Shown: positions 17,618 through 26,717, numbered from the stretch's first letter. The stretch is 64,000 nucleotides of DNA from Natrialba aegyptia DSM 13077 (GCF_000337535.1 NZ_AOIP01000031.1:382704-446703); one strand, 5' to 3'. Made by a program: numbers and translations. The notes: generated by a model not told the origin, from the sequence alone.

Positions 17618-17742
17618 AGCCCGATATACAGGACTATTGATGAGCTACCTATATCAATCATGCTGTTACGTGCTACCAAACTCATTCCAGCAGCTGAAAT
17701 AATAACCCTTATGTTCCGTTCGGCGACTACGTGTGAGTGTAC

Positions 17743-17816
17743 CCGCCCTTAGCTCAGACTGGTAGAGCAGTCGACTGTAGATCGACTTGTCCCCCGTTCA
17801 AATCGGGGAGGGCGGA
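17743..17816 (+). tRNA. tRNA-Tyr (GTA)
   Basis: A 74-nt cloverleaf with a 7-bp acceptor stem (CCGCCCT with AGGGCGG), GCTC/GAGC D stem, anticodon stem GTCGA/TCGAC, anticodon GTA at 17777-17779 and T arm CCCCG-TTCAAAT-CGGGG. The discriminator is A and the CCA end is not encoded. No intron is present. Confidence 0.96.
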
Positions 17817-18390
17817 CTCGGATTCTCGCTGAACTGAATTCGAAACCGGTAGTGGTGTTTACGCCGGTTTTCGGGCATCTACTCCCGTTTCTTGTTCGTA
17901 GAAGCGACCGGCAAATCTGGAGTGGAGTTCGTTTCCAGTCGGGGCCACCGCCTGCTGTCGAATTTTGTAGTGGAGATTTGGAGTGATCTGTGTGACGATC
18001 GTCCGGCGGGCGGTAGACAACACACAGCGATCCCGTTTCAGAACTCGCAGCAGAACGGGGCTGTATCGCGTTTTCGGTATCGATGAGATCATGCGTCGAT
18101 GGAGCGGTGGGAGAAGTTGGGAGATCGGCGTCCAGCCGATCCGGCTTGCGTTGGCCGAGCGTATCGGAGAGGGGCCAGCAACCGGCGAAGCCGTGCGGTA
18201 GTGGTAGGTGTGGTGTTGGGGCTACCGCAGGCAGTTAGACAACACGCAGTGCGAGGATAAATGGCCGTGTCGATGGCAACCTACGTCGATCGTCCTTCGA
18301 GATCGAAGGGGGGCCACGCCCGCCGTCCAGTGACGGCAAGCACGCAAACGCCGGCCGTCGGCTTTTGCGTCGTGTGGTGATACCGCGCGT
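17817..18390. other. 574-bp gene-free stretch after tRNA-Tyr
   Basis: No convincing reading frame or known RNA is seen. An AACCGG...CCGGTT inverted repeat (about 17841-17866) just after the tRNA may be a processing or termination structure. A 10-bp direct repeat TAGACAACAC occurs at 18014-18023 and 18236-18245 with similar flanks. The stretch may hold a small RNA or a decayed gene. Confidence 0.4.
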
Positions 18391-18783
18391 ATGAGCGAGG
18401 ATCGTTCAGAGCCGGATCGTGATCGCGCCCAGGATCGTGCCGAACAGCGAAAGTCCCAGCGAGCGGACACCACCGAGTCGATTCTCGAAGATGTCAACCG
18501 CCATCTCGGCGAGATGGAGTACCCGATTACGGGCGAAGAAATCGCGTCGGAGTACGGCAGCGAACCGATCGATATGCCGAACGAGACGGAGTCGCTCGGG
18601 AGCGTCTTCGACCGACTGGCCAACGAAGAGTTCGACAGCCAGGAGGAAGCGCGGGAGGCGATTTACGGAGAGATTACAGGCGAGGCGGGGAGCCCGAACG
18701 AAGCGAATCCGGAGCGTGATCTCTCGCGCCTAGACGAGGAAAAACAGGGGTCGCTCGGCGAAAGCGGGAGCGATTCGCTTTAA
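18391..18783 (+). CDS. DUF5789-like small acidic haloarchaeal protein
   Basis: A 130-aa protein. After a charged N-terminus (about 28 residues), the core VNRHLGEMEYPITGEEIASEYGSEPIDMPNETESLGSVFDRLANEEFDSQEEAREAIYGEI matches the haloarchaeal DUF5789/DUF2795-like pattern, in which a LExxxYPATxxEL helix-turn is followed by a short strand and a helix. Function is unknown; such proteins are abundant and may be stress-related or nucleic-acid associated. It precedes the aIF2-beta gene by 75 bp. The C-terminal tail is polar and disordered. Confidence 0.75.
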   Translation: MSEDRSEPDRDRAQDRAEQRKSQRADTTESILEDVNRHLGEMEYPITGEEIASEYGSEPIDMPNETESLGSVFDRLANEEFDSQEEAREAIYGEITGEAGSPNEANPERDLSRLDEEKQGSLGESGSDSL

Positions 18784-18858
18784 GGGCTGACCAGCCCGAT
18801 TCGGGTCCCGGAGCGTGATAGCAGAACCGATTTACGTCAGCGTCGTCTGGTTTCGCGT

Positions 18859-19470
18859 ATGGATTACGAGTCGAGTCTCGACCGAGCAATGGACGATGTC
18901 CCCGACATCGGGGGCGACGAGCAGCGGTTACAGATTCCGGATGCGAAAACGCAGAAAGACGGCGCGTTTACGCGGTTTACGAACCTGGGCGAGATCGCCG
19001 ATGTGCTCTCGCGCGAGGACGAACACCTGCACCGATTCATCCAGCGCGAGATGGGGACAAGCGGCAAACTCGAGGACGGCCGTGGTCGGTACAACGGGAC
19101 GTTCTCGGAGCAGGACTTTAACGCCGCCGTCGAGGCCTACGTCGACGAATACGTTCTCTGTTCGGAGTGTGGCCTGCCGGACACTCGTCTCGTGCGCGAG
19201 GATCGGACGCCGATGTTGCGCTGTGACGCCTGCGGGGCGTTCCGCCCCGTCACCAAGCGCTCGGCGAGCACCCAACAGCAACAACAGCAGGAAGCTGTCG
19301 AAGAGGGCAAGACCTACACCGTCGAGATCACTGGCACCGGGCGCAAGGGCGACGGCGTCGCAGAAAAAGGCGAGTACACGATTTTCGTCCCCGGCGCACA
19401 GGAAGGCGACGTGGTCGACATCTACATCAAGAACATTTCGGGTAACCTCGCGTTCGCTCGACTCGACTGA
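18859..19470 (+). CDS. eif2b: translation initiation factor aIF2 subunit beta with TRAM domain
   Basis: A 203-aa subunit of the heterotrimeric aIF2 that brings Met-tRNAi to the ribosome. The N-terminal helix and central alpha-beta domain (FIQREMGTSGKLEDGRGRYNGTFSEQDFNAAVEAYVDEYVLC) are followed by the zinc ribbon C101-x2-C104...C122-x2-C125. A run of six Gln (139-144) links to a C-terminal TRAM domain (about 150-203; YTVEITGTGRKGDGVAEKGEYTIFVPGA). The TRAM fusion is characteristic of haloarchaeal aIF2-beta. The start is ATG 18859. Confidence 0.95.
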   Translation: MDYESSLDRAMDDVPDIGGDEQRLQIPDAKTQKDGAFTRFTNLGEIADVLSREDEHLHRFIQREMGTSGKLEDGRGRYNGTFSEQDFNAAVEAYVDEYVLCSECGLPDTRLVREDRTPMLRCDACGAFRPVTKRSASTQQQQQQEAVEEGKTYTVEITGTGRKGDGVAEKGEYTIFVPGAQEGDVVDIYIKNISGNLAFARLD

Positions 19471-19598
19471 CGCCCGTCCCTGCTTCCGTTCGATTACCGC
19501 CTCGTTCCGTTCAGTTCGTTTTCACCAGTGCTGACTGCCACCAGGACGGCCTCGCCGAAACCGCGACCATAAAGTCAACTTGGGCTAGTCACACGAGC

Positions 19599-20273
19599 GT
19601 GGGAGTCTCGTTCGATCTCTTCGACACGCTCGTCACCGCCGACTATCCGACCGATCCAGCCGCCGCCATCGCAACCGAACTCGAGAGCCGCGGCGTCTCG
19701 GTTCCCGACGATTGGGCCGACGCCTATACCGAAGCGCACGTCGATGCACCTGCGGGCGCAGAGATTCCCCTCCCGGCGCACGTTTCTCGCGCGCTCGCGA
19801 GCCGCGGCGTCGAGTTCAGCGGCAACGTTCCCAGACGGGCGGTCGTTTCGGCGTTCGATCCCGCTGTCGAGACCAGACCGGGCGCGCGAGAGGCGATCGA
19901 GGCCGCTCGCTCCCGGGGCCGGGGTCAGGGCCACGCCGTCGCCCTCTGTTCGAACTGTAGCGTCCCCGAACTCGTCGGGCGGACGCTCGTTCGATCGGAG
20001 TTCACACGCGAGGACTTCGACGCGATCGTCACGAGCGTCGGCTGTGGCTGGCGCAAGCCGGCACCCGAAATATTCGAGGTGACGGCGGACGAACTCGGCG
20101 TCGAGCCGTCCGAGCTCGTCCACGTCGGCGACGACCCGCGAACGGACGGCGGCGTCGAAGCCGTCGGCGGAACGGCGCTGCTTCTCGACGCCGATGCGGA
20201 ACCGACCGCCCGAACGCGTCTCCCGAACCTCGGCGCGCTCGCGGATCGGCTCGACGCGCTGGAGGTGAGCTGA
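19599..20273 (+). CDS. HAD-superfamily phosphatase heading the cobalamin gene group
   Basis: A 224-aa HAD hydrolase. Motif I is SFDLFDTLVTAD (nucleophile Asp, acid/base Asp), motif II is CSNCS, motif III is the Lys of WRKPAPEIFE and motif IV is VHVGDDPRTD. The cap is of the helical (C1) type. It starts with GTG 19599, with a TATA-like CCATAAAG about 28 nt upstream (nearly leaderless). It lies 63 bp upstream of cbiB on the same strand as seven cobalamin genes. By context it may dephosphorylate a cobalamin intermediate, such as alpha-ribazole phosphate or cobalamin 5'-phosphate; this is inference. Confidence 0.88.
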   Translation: MGVSFDLFDTLVTADYPTDPAAAIATELESRGVSVPDDWADAYTEAHVDAPAGAEIPLPAHVSRALASRGVEFSGNVPRRAVVSAFDPAVETRPGAREAIEAARSRGRGQGHAVALCSNCSVPELVGRTLVRSEFTREDFDAIVTSVGCGWRKPAPEIFEVTADELGVEPSELVHVGDDPRTDGGVEAVGGTALLLDADAEPTARTRLPNLGALADRLDALEVS

Positions 20274-20336
20274 ACTCGTGTCACGGGTGTCGGCGTGGTC
20301 AGCGTGGTGTCCCGTCACGAACACGGAGGACGGCCC

Positions 20337-21362
20337 ATGGAACTGCTGACGGTCGTCGTCCTCGTCGTCGCAGTCGGACTCGACTGGCTCATCGGCGAGC
20401 CACCGAACTCGATGCATCCCGTCGCCTGGCTCGGCCGTCTCGTCGGTGCACTCGATCGCGAGTGGAGCGAGAACGAGCGGCGACAGCGTCTCGTCGGGGT
20501 CGCAATCGCACTCCTTGTTCCGCTCGTCCCCGCGGGCGTCGCCGGTGGTTTTGTCTTCGGTTCCGCGACGATCTCCCCGTTACTCGGGGTCGCAATCGCC
20601 GCACTCGTCCTCTTTATGACGATGAGCCTGCGATCGCTGCTCGCGCTGACCGACGAGGTCGTGGACGCGACCGCAGGGGACGCGACGGATCTCGAGACGG
20701 CTCGTAATCGAGTTCGGGGACTCGTCGGACGGGACGTGTCGTCGTTATCGCCGGCCGAGATTCGTAGTGCGGCGGTCGAGAGCGCAGCCGAAAACCTCGC
20801 CGACGGCGTCGTGGCGACGGTACTCCCGTTCGCGGTGCTCGCTCCCGTCTCGCTCCCGGGAGCCGCGGCGGTTGCCGCCTGGGTCAAGGGCGTCAACACG
20901 CTGGATTCGATGCTCGGGTATCCGTCGAAACCGATCGGCACCGCGAGTGCGCGCCTCGACGACATCGTGATGTGGGTTCCCGCCCGCGTGACGGCGGCGG
21001 CGCTCGCACTCGCTACCGCGGACCCGCTCGCGCTCCGCCGCGCCACCGCGTGGGCTCGCGCTCCGCCGTCGCCGAACTCGGGCTGGCCGATGGCGACGCT
21101 CGCCTGCGCGCTCTCCGTACGGCTCACGAAACCGGGCGTGTACGACCTCAATCCGCCGGCAGCGCTGCCGACTCCCGAGGACGGTGCGCGAGCGACGACA
21201 GTCGTCGGGGCGGCAGCAGCCGTCGCGATCCTGTTCGCGATCGTCGCGTCGGTCGGAGTCGCTTCGCTCGCTGCTGCGTCCGGCGTCGCGGATGGACCGA
21301 TGGACGGCGCGTTGAACTCGTCACTCGAATTCCTTGCCGTGGGGGTGGGTCAATGGTCGTAA
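20337..21362 (+). CDS. cbiB: adenosylcobinamide-phosphate synthase CbiB
   Basis: A 341-aa membrane protein that attaches aminopropanol (or its phosphate) to adenosylcobyrate. Hallmarks: LDWLIGEPPNSMHPVAWLGRLV at the N-terminus, VVDATAGDATDLETARNRVRGLVGRDVSSLSPAEIRSAAVESAAENLADGVVATVLPF, and WVKGVNTLDSMLGYPSKPIGTASARLDDI in the core. The ATG at 20337 is preceded by GGAGGAC (good Shine-Dalgarno). The 3' end overlaps cobS by 10 bp. First membrane step of the nucleotide-loop assembly part of the operon. Confidence 0.93.
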   Translation: MELLTVVVLVVAVGLDWLIGEPPNSMHPVAWLGRLVGALDREWSENERRQRLVGVAIALLVPLVPAGVAGGFVFGSATISPLLGVAIAALVLFMTMSLRSLLALTDEVVDATAGDATDLETARNRVRGLVGRDVSSLSPAEIRSAAVESAAENLADGVVATVLPFAVLAPVSLPGAAAVAAWVKGVNTLDSMLGYPSKPIGTASARLDDIVMWVPARVTAAALALATADPLALRRATAWARAPPSPNSGWPMATLACALSVRLTKPGVYDLNPPAALPTPEDGARATTVVGAAAAVAILFAIVASVGVASLAAASGVADGPMDGALNSSLEFLAVGVGQWS

Positions 21363-22120
21363 GCGTCAAACGCTGGGGCCGCGCGATTCGCGGCGCGCTC
21401 GGCTTCCTGACGCGGCTCCCGGTCGGCCACCACGACGGCGACTGGGACGCGTTCCGCTCGACGCCGGCCGCCTTTCCGCTCGTCGGACTCGCCGCGGGAG
21501 CGGTCGCTGCGCTCCCGTTACTCGCGGCCGATGTATTGGCTCCGCCGACCGTCGCGTTCGGCTATCTCCTCGCCGTATACGCGGTGATGGGGATCAACCA
21601 CCTCGATGGTGTTGCCGATCTCGGCGACGCGCTCGTAGTCCACGGTGATTCCGACCGCCGCCGCGAGGTCCTGAAGGATACGACGACGGGTGTTGGTGCG
21701 ATTCTCGCGGTGGCGATCACCGTCGCCGGGCTCGCACTCGCGGGGCTCGGTCTCGCCTCACTGCCGGTCCTGACGGCGGTGACGGTCGCAATCGGAGCCG
21801 AAGTCGGCGCGAAGTTCGGCATGGCGTCGATGGCCTGCTTCGGCCGCGCACCCTACGAGGGAATGGGCCGGCAGTTCACCGAGGCCGCGAGTTCAGGATC
21901 GTGGCTCGTCCCGGCGGCGGTCGTCCTTTCGGCGGCGACGATCGGCTGGCCGCATCCGGCGACGGTCGCCGTCTGCGGCGGAATCGGGGGCGTCAGCCTC
22001 CCCTGGTACTGGGCGAACCGTCACCTCGGCGGGATCAACGGCGATATCTTCGGTGCGGCGAACGAGCTGGGGCGCGTCGCCGGCGTGCACGCGGGGGTGA
22101 TCGCGTGGACGCTCTTGTGA
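21353..22120 (+). CDS. cobS: cobalamin synthase CobS (adenosylcobinamide-GDP ribazoletransferase)
   Basis: A 255-aa polytopic membrane enzyme that joins AdoCbi-GDP to alpha-ribazole (phosphate). The family signature is clear: GALGFLTRLPVG at the N-terminus, INHLDGVADLGDALVVHGD with the catalytic Asp residues, and RREVLKDTTTGVGAI. The start at 21353 overlaps the end of cbiB by 10 bp and follows GGGGGTGG; its own end overlaps cobY by 16 bp. It acts at the membrane with CbiB. Confidence 0.93.
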   Translation: MVVSVKRWGRAIRGALGFLTRLPVGHHDGDWDAFRSTPAAFPLVGLAAGAVAALPLLAADVLAPPTVAFGYLLAVYAVMGINHLDGVADLGDALVVHGDSDRRREVLKDTTTGVGAILAVAITVAGLALAGLGLASLPVLTAVTVAIGAEVGAKFGMASMACFGRAPYEGMGRQFTEAASSGSWLVPAAVVLSAATIGWPHPATVAVCGGIGGVSLPWYWANRHLGGINGDIFGAANELGRVAGVHAGVIAWTLL

Positions 22121-22728
22121 TGTGCGGCGGGAAGGGAACGCGCCTCGAGAGCGACCGCGAAAAGCCGCTGTACCCGATCGACGGCGTTGCGATGGTCGAC
22201 CGCGTCGTGACCGCGCTCGCGCGGAGCCGCATCGACGCGATTTACGCGGCGGTGTCGCCGAACGCGCCGGAGACTCGCGACCATCTCCGTGCTTGCGACG
22301 GGCCCGTTACGACGATTAACACCGCCGGCGACGGCTACGTCGCCGACCTCCTGGCGATTCTCGACCGACCGGCCGTAACGACGCCGATACTCACCGTCGC
22401 CGCCGACCTCCCGCTTCTGGACGCTGCGGTCGTCGAGCAGGTACTTACGGTCTACGACGACCGCGGCCACGCGGGCTCGCTGACCGTCTGCGTCCCCGAG
22501 ACCTGTAAACGACGACTCGGCACCAGCATCGATTCCCGGCTCGACACGGCCACCTCGCCCGACGAACTCGTGCCGACCGGTGTCAACGTCGTCGACGCCA
22601 CAGCGAACGACTCCACCACCGAATCCATGACCTACGTAACCGACGATCCACGACTCGCGATCAACGTGAACCGCCGCGAAGACGCTCGCATTGCGACCGA
22701 ACGCATCCGTCGTTCGACCGATCGATAA
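22105..22728 (+). CDS. cobY: adenosylcobinamide-phosphate guanylyltransferase CobY
   Basis: A 207-aa archaeal GTP:AdoCbi-P guanylyltransferase (non-orthologous to bacterial CobU). The nucleotide-binding start is VDALVMCGGKGTRLESDREKPL; the later TVAADLPLLD segment provides the metal-binding Asp. It starts at GTG 22105 inside the end of cobS (16-bp overlap), so translation is probably coupled. It activates AdoCbi-P to AdoCbi-GDP for CobS. A lone kinase activity, as in CobU, is not expected from this family. Confidence 0.9.
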   Translation: MDALVMCGGKGTRLESDREKPLYPIDGVAMVDRVVTALARSRIDAIYAAVSPNAPETRDHLRACDGPVTTINTAGDGYVADLLAILDRPAVTTPILTVAADLPLLDAAVVEQVLTVYDDRGHAGSLTVCVPETCKRRLGTSIDSRLDTATSPDELVPTGVNVVDATANDSTTESMTYVTDDPRLAINVNRREDARIATERIRRSTDR

Positions 22729-22740
22729 CAACCAGTACCA

Positions 22741-23799
22741 ATGACACGCATCATCCTCCCCGCCGGAACGACCGAAACGGCGCTCGTCGACGGCATCAGC
22801 GCCGCCGGGGCAGCGCCGGAGCTCATGGCGCACACGCCGTCCGCAGACGTTGAGATCCTCGAGTTCGGCGCGCCTGCGCGCTCGCCCGTAACACCAGTTA
22901 GCCCGAGCGGCTGTCCGACGCCCGCCGCCGTCACGCGGGCCGTCCGCGAGGTCGTCGGCTTCGACGTCACGGTTGTCGACGCCGGCCTCGCGAAGCCGAC
23001 GAGTTCGCCGACGGTGGACCTCGGCGTCGCGCCGGGGACGGACATCCGCGAATCGGCGGCCGTCCCCGACGCGGCCGCGATTTTCGACCGCGCGCACGGC
23101 TACGGCGCGAGCCTGCCGGCCGGCGAGAGCGAACTCGTGATCGGCGAGACGATTCCCGGCGGGACGACGACGGCCCTCGGCGTACTCACCGCGCTGGGCG
23201 AGCCGACGACCGTCTCGTCGTCGCTACCCGAGAACCCGGTCGAGCGCAAGCGCCGCGTCGTCTCCGAGAGTCTCGCAGCGAGCGACATCGAACCCGGCGA
23301 CTGCGCGTCGGACCCGTTCGCGGCGATTCGAGCCGTCGGCGACCCGGTCCAGCCGACCGTCGCGGGCGTCGCGGCCGGCGCGCTCGAGTCGGGAGCCGAC
23401 GTGACGCTCGCGGGCGGCACCCAGATGGTCGCCGTCGCCGCCGTCCTCCGCCACGCCGGCGTCGACGCCGCGCTCGAAATCGCGACGACCTCGTTCGTCG
23501 CGGCCGAACAGGGTCCGCGCCTTCGGGAGGCGTGTGCTGAACTCGACTGCGACCTCACGGTCACCGATCCGGGCTTCGACGACCACGAGCGCGCACACGT
23601 CGCGATGGAGCGCTACTGCGCCGGCGAAGCGAAGGAAGGCGTCGCAATGGGTGGTGCGCTCTCGCTCGTTCCGCCCGGCGAGATGGCAACGGTCAGAGAG
23701 CAGTTTGAACTCGTCTGTGCACGGCTCGGAATCGACGCCGACGGCGACGGGGTCGGAGACCCGAGCCAGATGGAAACGGGGGACGAGGATGGATCCTGA
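22741..23799 (+). CDS. cobT: CobT-like nicotinate-nucleotide phosphoribosyltransferase (UPF0284 type)
   Basis: A 352-aa protein of the archaeal CobT-like (TIGR00303/UPF0284) type. It has TPVSPSGCPTPAAVTRAVREVVGF, LVIGETIPGGTTTALGVLTALGEP and DVTLAGGTQMVAVAAVLRHAG segments typical of the CobT fold, with Glu and Gly-rich loops for the nucleotide and base. It would make alpha-ribotides for the lower ligand. It follows cobY by 12 bp and overlaps cobD by 11 bp. Base specificity cannot be read. Confidence 0.88.
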   Translation: MTRIILPAGTTETALVDGISAAGAAPELMAHTPSADVEILEFGAPARSPVTPVSPSGCPTPAAVTRAVREVVGFDVTVVDAGLAKPTSSPTVDLGVAPGTDIRESAAVPDAAAIFDRAHGYGASLPAGESELVIGETIPGGTTTALGVLTALGEPTTVSSSLPENPVERKRRVVSESLAASDIEPGDCASDPFAAIRAVGDPVQPTVAGVAAGALESGADVTLAGGTQMVAVAAVLRHAGVDAALEIATTSFVAAEQGPRLREACAELDCDLTVTDPGFDDHERAHVAMERYCAGEAKEGVAMGGALSLVPPGEMATVREQFELVCARLGIDADGDGVGDPSQMETGDEDGS

Positions 23800-24853
23800 G
23801 TCGATCCGCGGTGGGAGCCGTGTCCACCACGGCGGCGACCCCGATCCGGACATTCTCGATTTCTCGGCGAACACCAATCCGTCGACACCCGCAGGGGTCG
23901 ACGACGTGTACGCCGACGCACTCGAGGCCTCCCGCCGATACCCCGACGACGACTACGCTGACTTCCGGGCTGCCGCAGCCGCGTTCGTCGGCTGCGATCC
24001 CGACCGAGTAATCCCGACGCCGGGCGGCCTGGCCGCGATTCGACTGGCGATGGAACTCGAACTCGAGCCCGGCGACGAGGCGCTGGTCCCCTACCCCAGT
24101 TTCGGCGAGTACGCCCGCGAGGTCCGATTACAGGGTGCGACGCCGCGGTTCGTCCGGTACGACGACTGCTGTGATCTGCGCCAGGTGGCGCTTGAAAATT
24201 GTTCGCTCGCGGTCGTCTGCACGCCGAACAACCCGACCGGCGACGTGGTCGATCCGGACGATCTGGCCGCCTTCGCCGCTCGCTGTGCGGAAGCCGGGAC
24301 GACCCTCCTCGTCGACGAGGCGTTCCTCGGATTCACCGAGCGTCCGTCGGCGGCCACGCTCGATCGGGAACACGTCATCGTTGCGCGCTCGCTCACCAAA
24401 CTGTTTGGGCTGCCCGGACTCCGCGCCGGCTTCGCCGTCGCCACCGGCGAGCGCCGTCGCGCACTCGAGACGGCCCGTCGCGCGTGGTCGCTCGGCACGC
24501 CGGCCGCACGCGTCGGCGCATACTGCCTGCGTCAGGACGAGTTCATCCGCGCGACTCGTGCGCGCGTCGCCAGCGAGCGCGAGCGGGTTCGCGAGACGCT
24601 CGACGCTGAACTCGGATTCGACGTGCGCGATTCCGATGCGCCGTACCTGCTGTGTGACGTCGGTGACCGCGACGTTGGGGACGTGCTCGCGTCGGCGCGA
24701 GAGCGCGGCGTCGCCGTCCGCGACGCGCGGACCTTTCGGACCCTCGAGTCGCACGTACGGGTTGCGATCAAGGACCGGGACTCGAACGATCGGTTGCTCG
24801 CTGTGCTCGGTGCCAGTGTCGGTGACGCCGACGACGGTGGTGACCCTAGCTGA
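23789..24853 (+). CDS. cobD: threonine-phosphate decarboxylase CobD (class I PLP fold)
   Basis: A 354-aa aminotransferase-fold protein with the PLP Lys204 in SLTKLFGLPGLRAGF, Asp176 in LLVDEAFLGF and the N-terminal VHHGGDPDPDILDFSANTNP that marks CobD rather than HisC. It makes aminopropanol phosphate from threonine phosphate for CbiB. The ATG at 23789 lies within the end of cobT, and its TGA overlaps the ATG of cbiZ (ATGA type), so the genes are translationally coupled. Confidence 0.9.
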   Translation: MDPESIRGGSRVHHGGDPDPDILDFSANTNPSTPAGVDDVYADALEASRRYPDDDYADFRAAAAAFVGCDPDRVIPTPGGLAAIRLAMELELEPGDEALVPYPSFGEYAREVRLQGATPRFVRYDDCCDLRQVALENCSLAVVCTPNNPTGDVVDPDDLAAFAARCAEAGTTLLVDEAFLGFTERPSAATLDREHVIVARSLTKLFGLPGLRAGFAVATGERRRALETARRAWSLGTPAARVGAYCLRQDEFIRATRARVASERERVRETLDAELGFDVRDSDAPYLLCDVGDRDVGDVLASARERGVAVRDARTFRTLESHVRVAIKDRDSNDRLLAVLGASVGDADDGGDPS

Positions 24854-25797
24854 TGTCGGGGCGGGAGTGCGCGTACGAGGCCGTTCGGCGCGACGGGGTA
24901 CTCAGGGTTCGCCGACCCGGGACGGAGTGGCTTTCGAGCGGCTGGAACGGCGGTCGCTGGACGAGCGACTGCGCGTACAACCTCTCGGTTCCCGACGGGT
25001 GGGGGCAACGGGATCTCGGGACGTACATCGTCGGCCGACTCGACCGGGCGGGAGTCGGCGTTCGTGAACGCGATTGCGGCGATGGCCGGTTCGGGGAGAG
25101 CGAGGAGAAAGCGAACAGCGACGGCGGGGATGCACGACGACGACGGCTACCCGGACCGGCCCTGCTCACCGGCGTCGACATCGACGACGCCCGCGGCGCG
25201 CGCTGTGGTTCCGTCACCGCGTACGCGACCGCCGGCATCTCGAACCCCGCAGCCCTCCCGATGGACCCGAGCGGCGGGTCGCTTCCCGCTCGCGAATCCG
25301 CGGCTGAACTCGACTCGACCGTCACCACCGAGGAGAATCCCGATGCTGACGCCAGCACCGACGCCGACAGTTCGGAACCGGGGACCGGTACCGTAAACGT
25401 CATCGTCGGGACGACTCGTGAACTCGCACCCGGCGCGTTGACGAACCTCCTCGCGGTTGCGGCGGAAGCCAAAACCGCGACGCTGCTCGCCGAAACCGGG
25501 TTTCCGGGGACGACAACCGATGCGGTCGTCGTCGGTCACGATCCGGCCGGCCGTCGCGCCGAGTTCAGCGGCAGCGCGACTGCGGTCGGTGCAGCGACGC
25601 GGGCCTGCGTTCGCGAGGCGGTTCGCGCCTCGTTGCGAGCGCACTACCGAGACGCCGAGTTCGGGCTCCCGTCATCGGTCGAGGCGGCGGCCTACGGGGT
25701 CTCGACGGAGGTCGAGGCGACGGTTTTTCGACCGGCGACTGGTGCCGGCGTCGATGCCGATCCAGAACGGCCCGCATCGCCGGACGACGGTGCTTAA
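24853..25797 (+). CDS. cbiZ: adenosylcobinamide amidohydrolase CbiZ
   Basis: A 314-aa CbiZ-family amidohydrolase that cleaves the aminopropanol side chain of adenosylcobinamide, giving adenosylcobyric acid for re-entry through CbiB. Recognisable parts are RPGTEWLSSGWNGGRW near residue 22, LLTGVDIDDARGARCGSVTAYATAGISNPAALP and the C-terminal GTTTDAVVVGH block. A polar linker (about 135-178) looks disordered. CbiZ is the archaeal cobinamide salvage route, shown in Halobacterium. Its presence means that this operon rescues imported corrinoids. Confidence 0.92.
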   Translation: MSGRECAYEAVRRDGVLRVRRPGTEWLSSGWNGGRWTSDCAYNLSVPDGWGQRDLGTYIVGRLDRAGVGVRERDCGDGRFGESEEKANSDGGDARRRRLPGPALLTGVDIDDARGARCGSVTAYATAGISNPAALPMDPSGGSLPARESAAELDSTVTTEENPDADASTDADSSEPGTGTVNVIVGTTRELAPGALTNLLAVAAEAKTATLLAETGFPGTTTDAVVVGHDPAGRRAEFSGSATAVGAATRACVREAVRASLRAHYRDAEFGLPSSVEAAAYGVSTEVEATVFRPATGAGVDADPERPASPDDGA

Positions 25798-25823
25798 CCG
25801 ATTGGAGGTCAAAGCACCCGATA

Positions 25824-26258
25824 ATGGGTGCAGAGGACGACCCGACGGCGATCCGATCGATTGCCGTCTCGCCGGCGGACGTTGTCGACGCCTACGCCTA
25901 TACCCGGGAGAATCCCGGCGAGGCCGTCCTGCGAATCACGCCGCCGTTTCACGGCCGCATGCGGGCCCGGATTCACGTCTACCGGCGCGATGACGCCGAA
26001 CTGACCGGGGCGGTTCACGTCGATCCCGCTGCCGTTCTCGACAGCGAGGCGCGTGCGGCGTACCCGCAGTTCCGGCCGAAAGACGGCGAACAGCCCGCCG
26101 ATTCGGGCGATTCGTCACTCACACCGGACCAGCGGCGCAAACGCCACGCTGCGGCCGTCGAGACGTGGCGAGAGCGCGCACGCGAGTCGCTGACCGAGAC
26201 AGTTTCGATCGAAACCGAACACGGCCGTCGGCAGGTCGATCTCAAGTCGCTCGGCTGA
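25824..26258 (+). CDS. conserved haloarchaeal hypothetical protein
   Basis: A 144-aa protein beginning MGAEDDPTAIRSIAVSPADVVDAYAYTRENPGEAVLRITPPFHGRMRARIHVYR and ending in a helical EHGRRQVDLKSLG. The central part has a mix of beta strands and basic residues, suggesting nucleic-acid or polyanion binding, but no known motif. It follows cbiZ by 26 bp on the same strand and may be the tail of the cobalamin group. Start ATG 25824. Function unknown. Confidence 0.72.
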   Translation: MGAEDDPTAIRSIAVSPADVVDAYAYTRENPGEAVLRITPPFHGRMRARIHVYRRDDAELTGAVHVDPAAVLDSEARAAYPQFRPKDGEQPADSGDSSLTPDQRRKRHAAAVETWRERARESLTETVSIETEHGRRQVDLKSLG

Positions 26259-26412
26259 CGGCGTCGATACCGCTGTCCGCAGTCGGTTTTGGTTTCAACT
26301 GATATCCGGTCCCATCTCCGGCTGAATCTCCCGTAGTGAGGGGCTCCACCGACCACTTTCACTTTCACCCCGGACGGGTCGGATTGACGTACTGTCAGTC
26401 TAACTGAGTGGT

Positions 26413-26619
26413 ATGACACTGATCGTCGACCGAAGTGGTGGCTCCATCGGAACCGGAAGCGAGAGCGAAACGGCGACGGCTCCACAGCGTGAACGGATCG
26501 AGGTTACTGAACTCGATGCAGCGAGCATCGGCGAGTTCGTCCAGGCCCGGGTGGATGTCGACACGGATCAGGTGTCGCTCGAGCACCGCGGCGCGCGGAC
26601 GTACCTCGTGCTGGAGTAG
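26413..26619 (+). CDS. small hypothetical protein
   Basis: A 68-aa reading frame with a Ser/Gly/Thr-rich first half and a beta-like second half (ARVDVDTDQVSLEHRGARTYLVLE). The composition is acidic and haloarchaeal-like, which supports coding, but I do not recognise a family and the gene is short. The next gene converges on it from 26718. Confidence 0.5.
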   Translation: MTLIVDRSGGSIGTGSESETATAPQRERIEVTELDAASIGEFVQARVDVDTDQVSLEHRGARTYLVLE

Positions 26620-26717
26620 CGCCTCGTGTGGTGGCAACTGCGGAATGGCGAACTGTTGTAATGGCGAACTGGCGCGGCGTGGTGACGTGGCGACACGGCG
26701 TCGGTAGCCGGTGCCAA

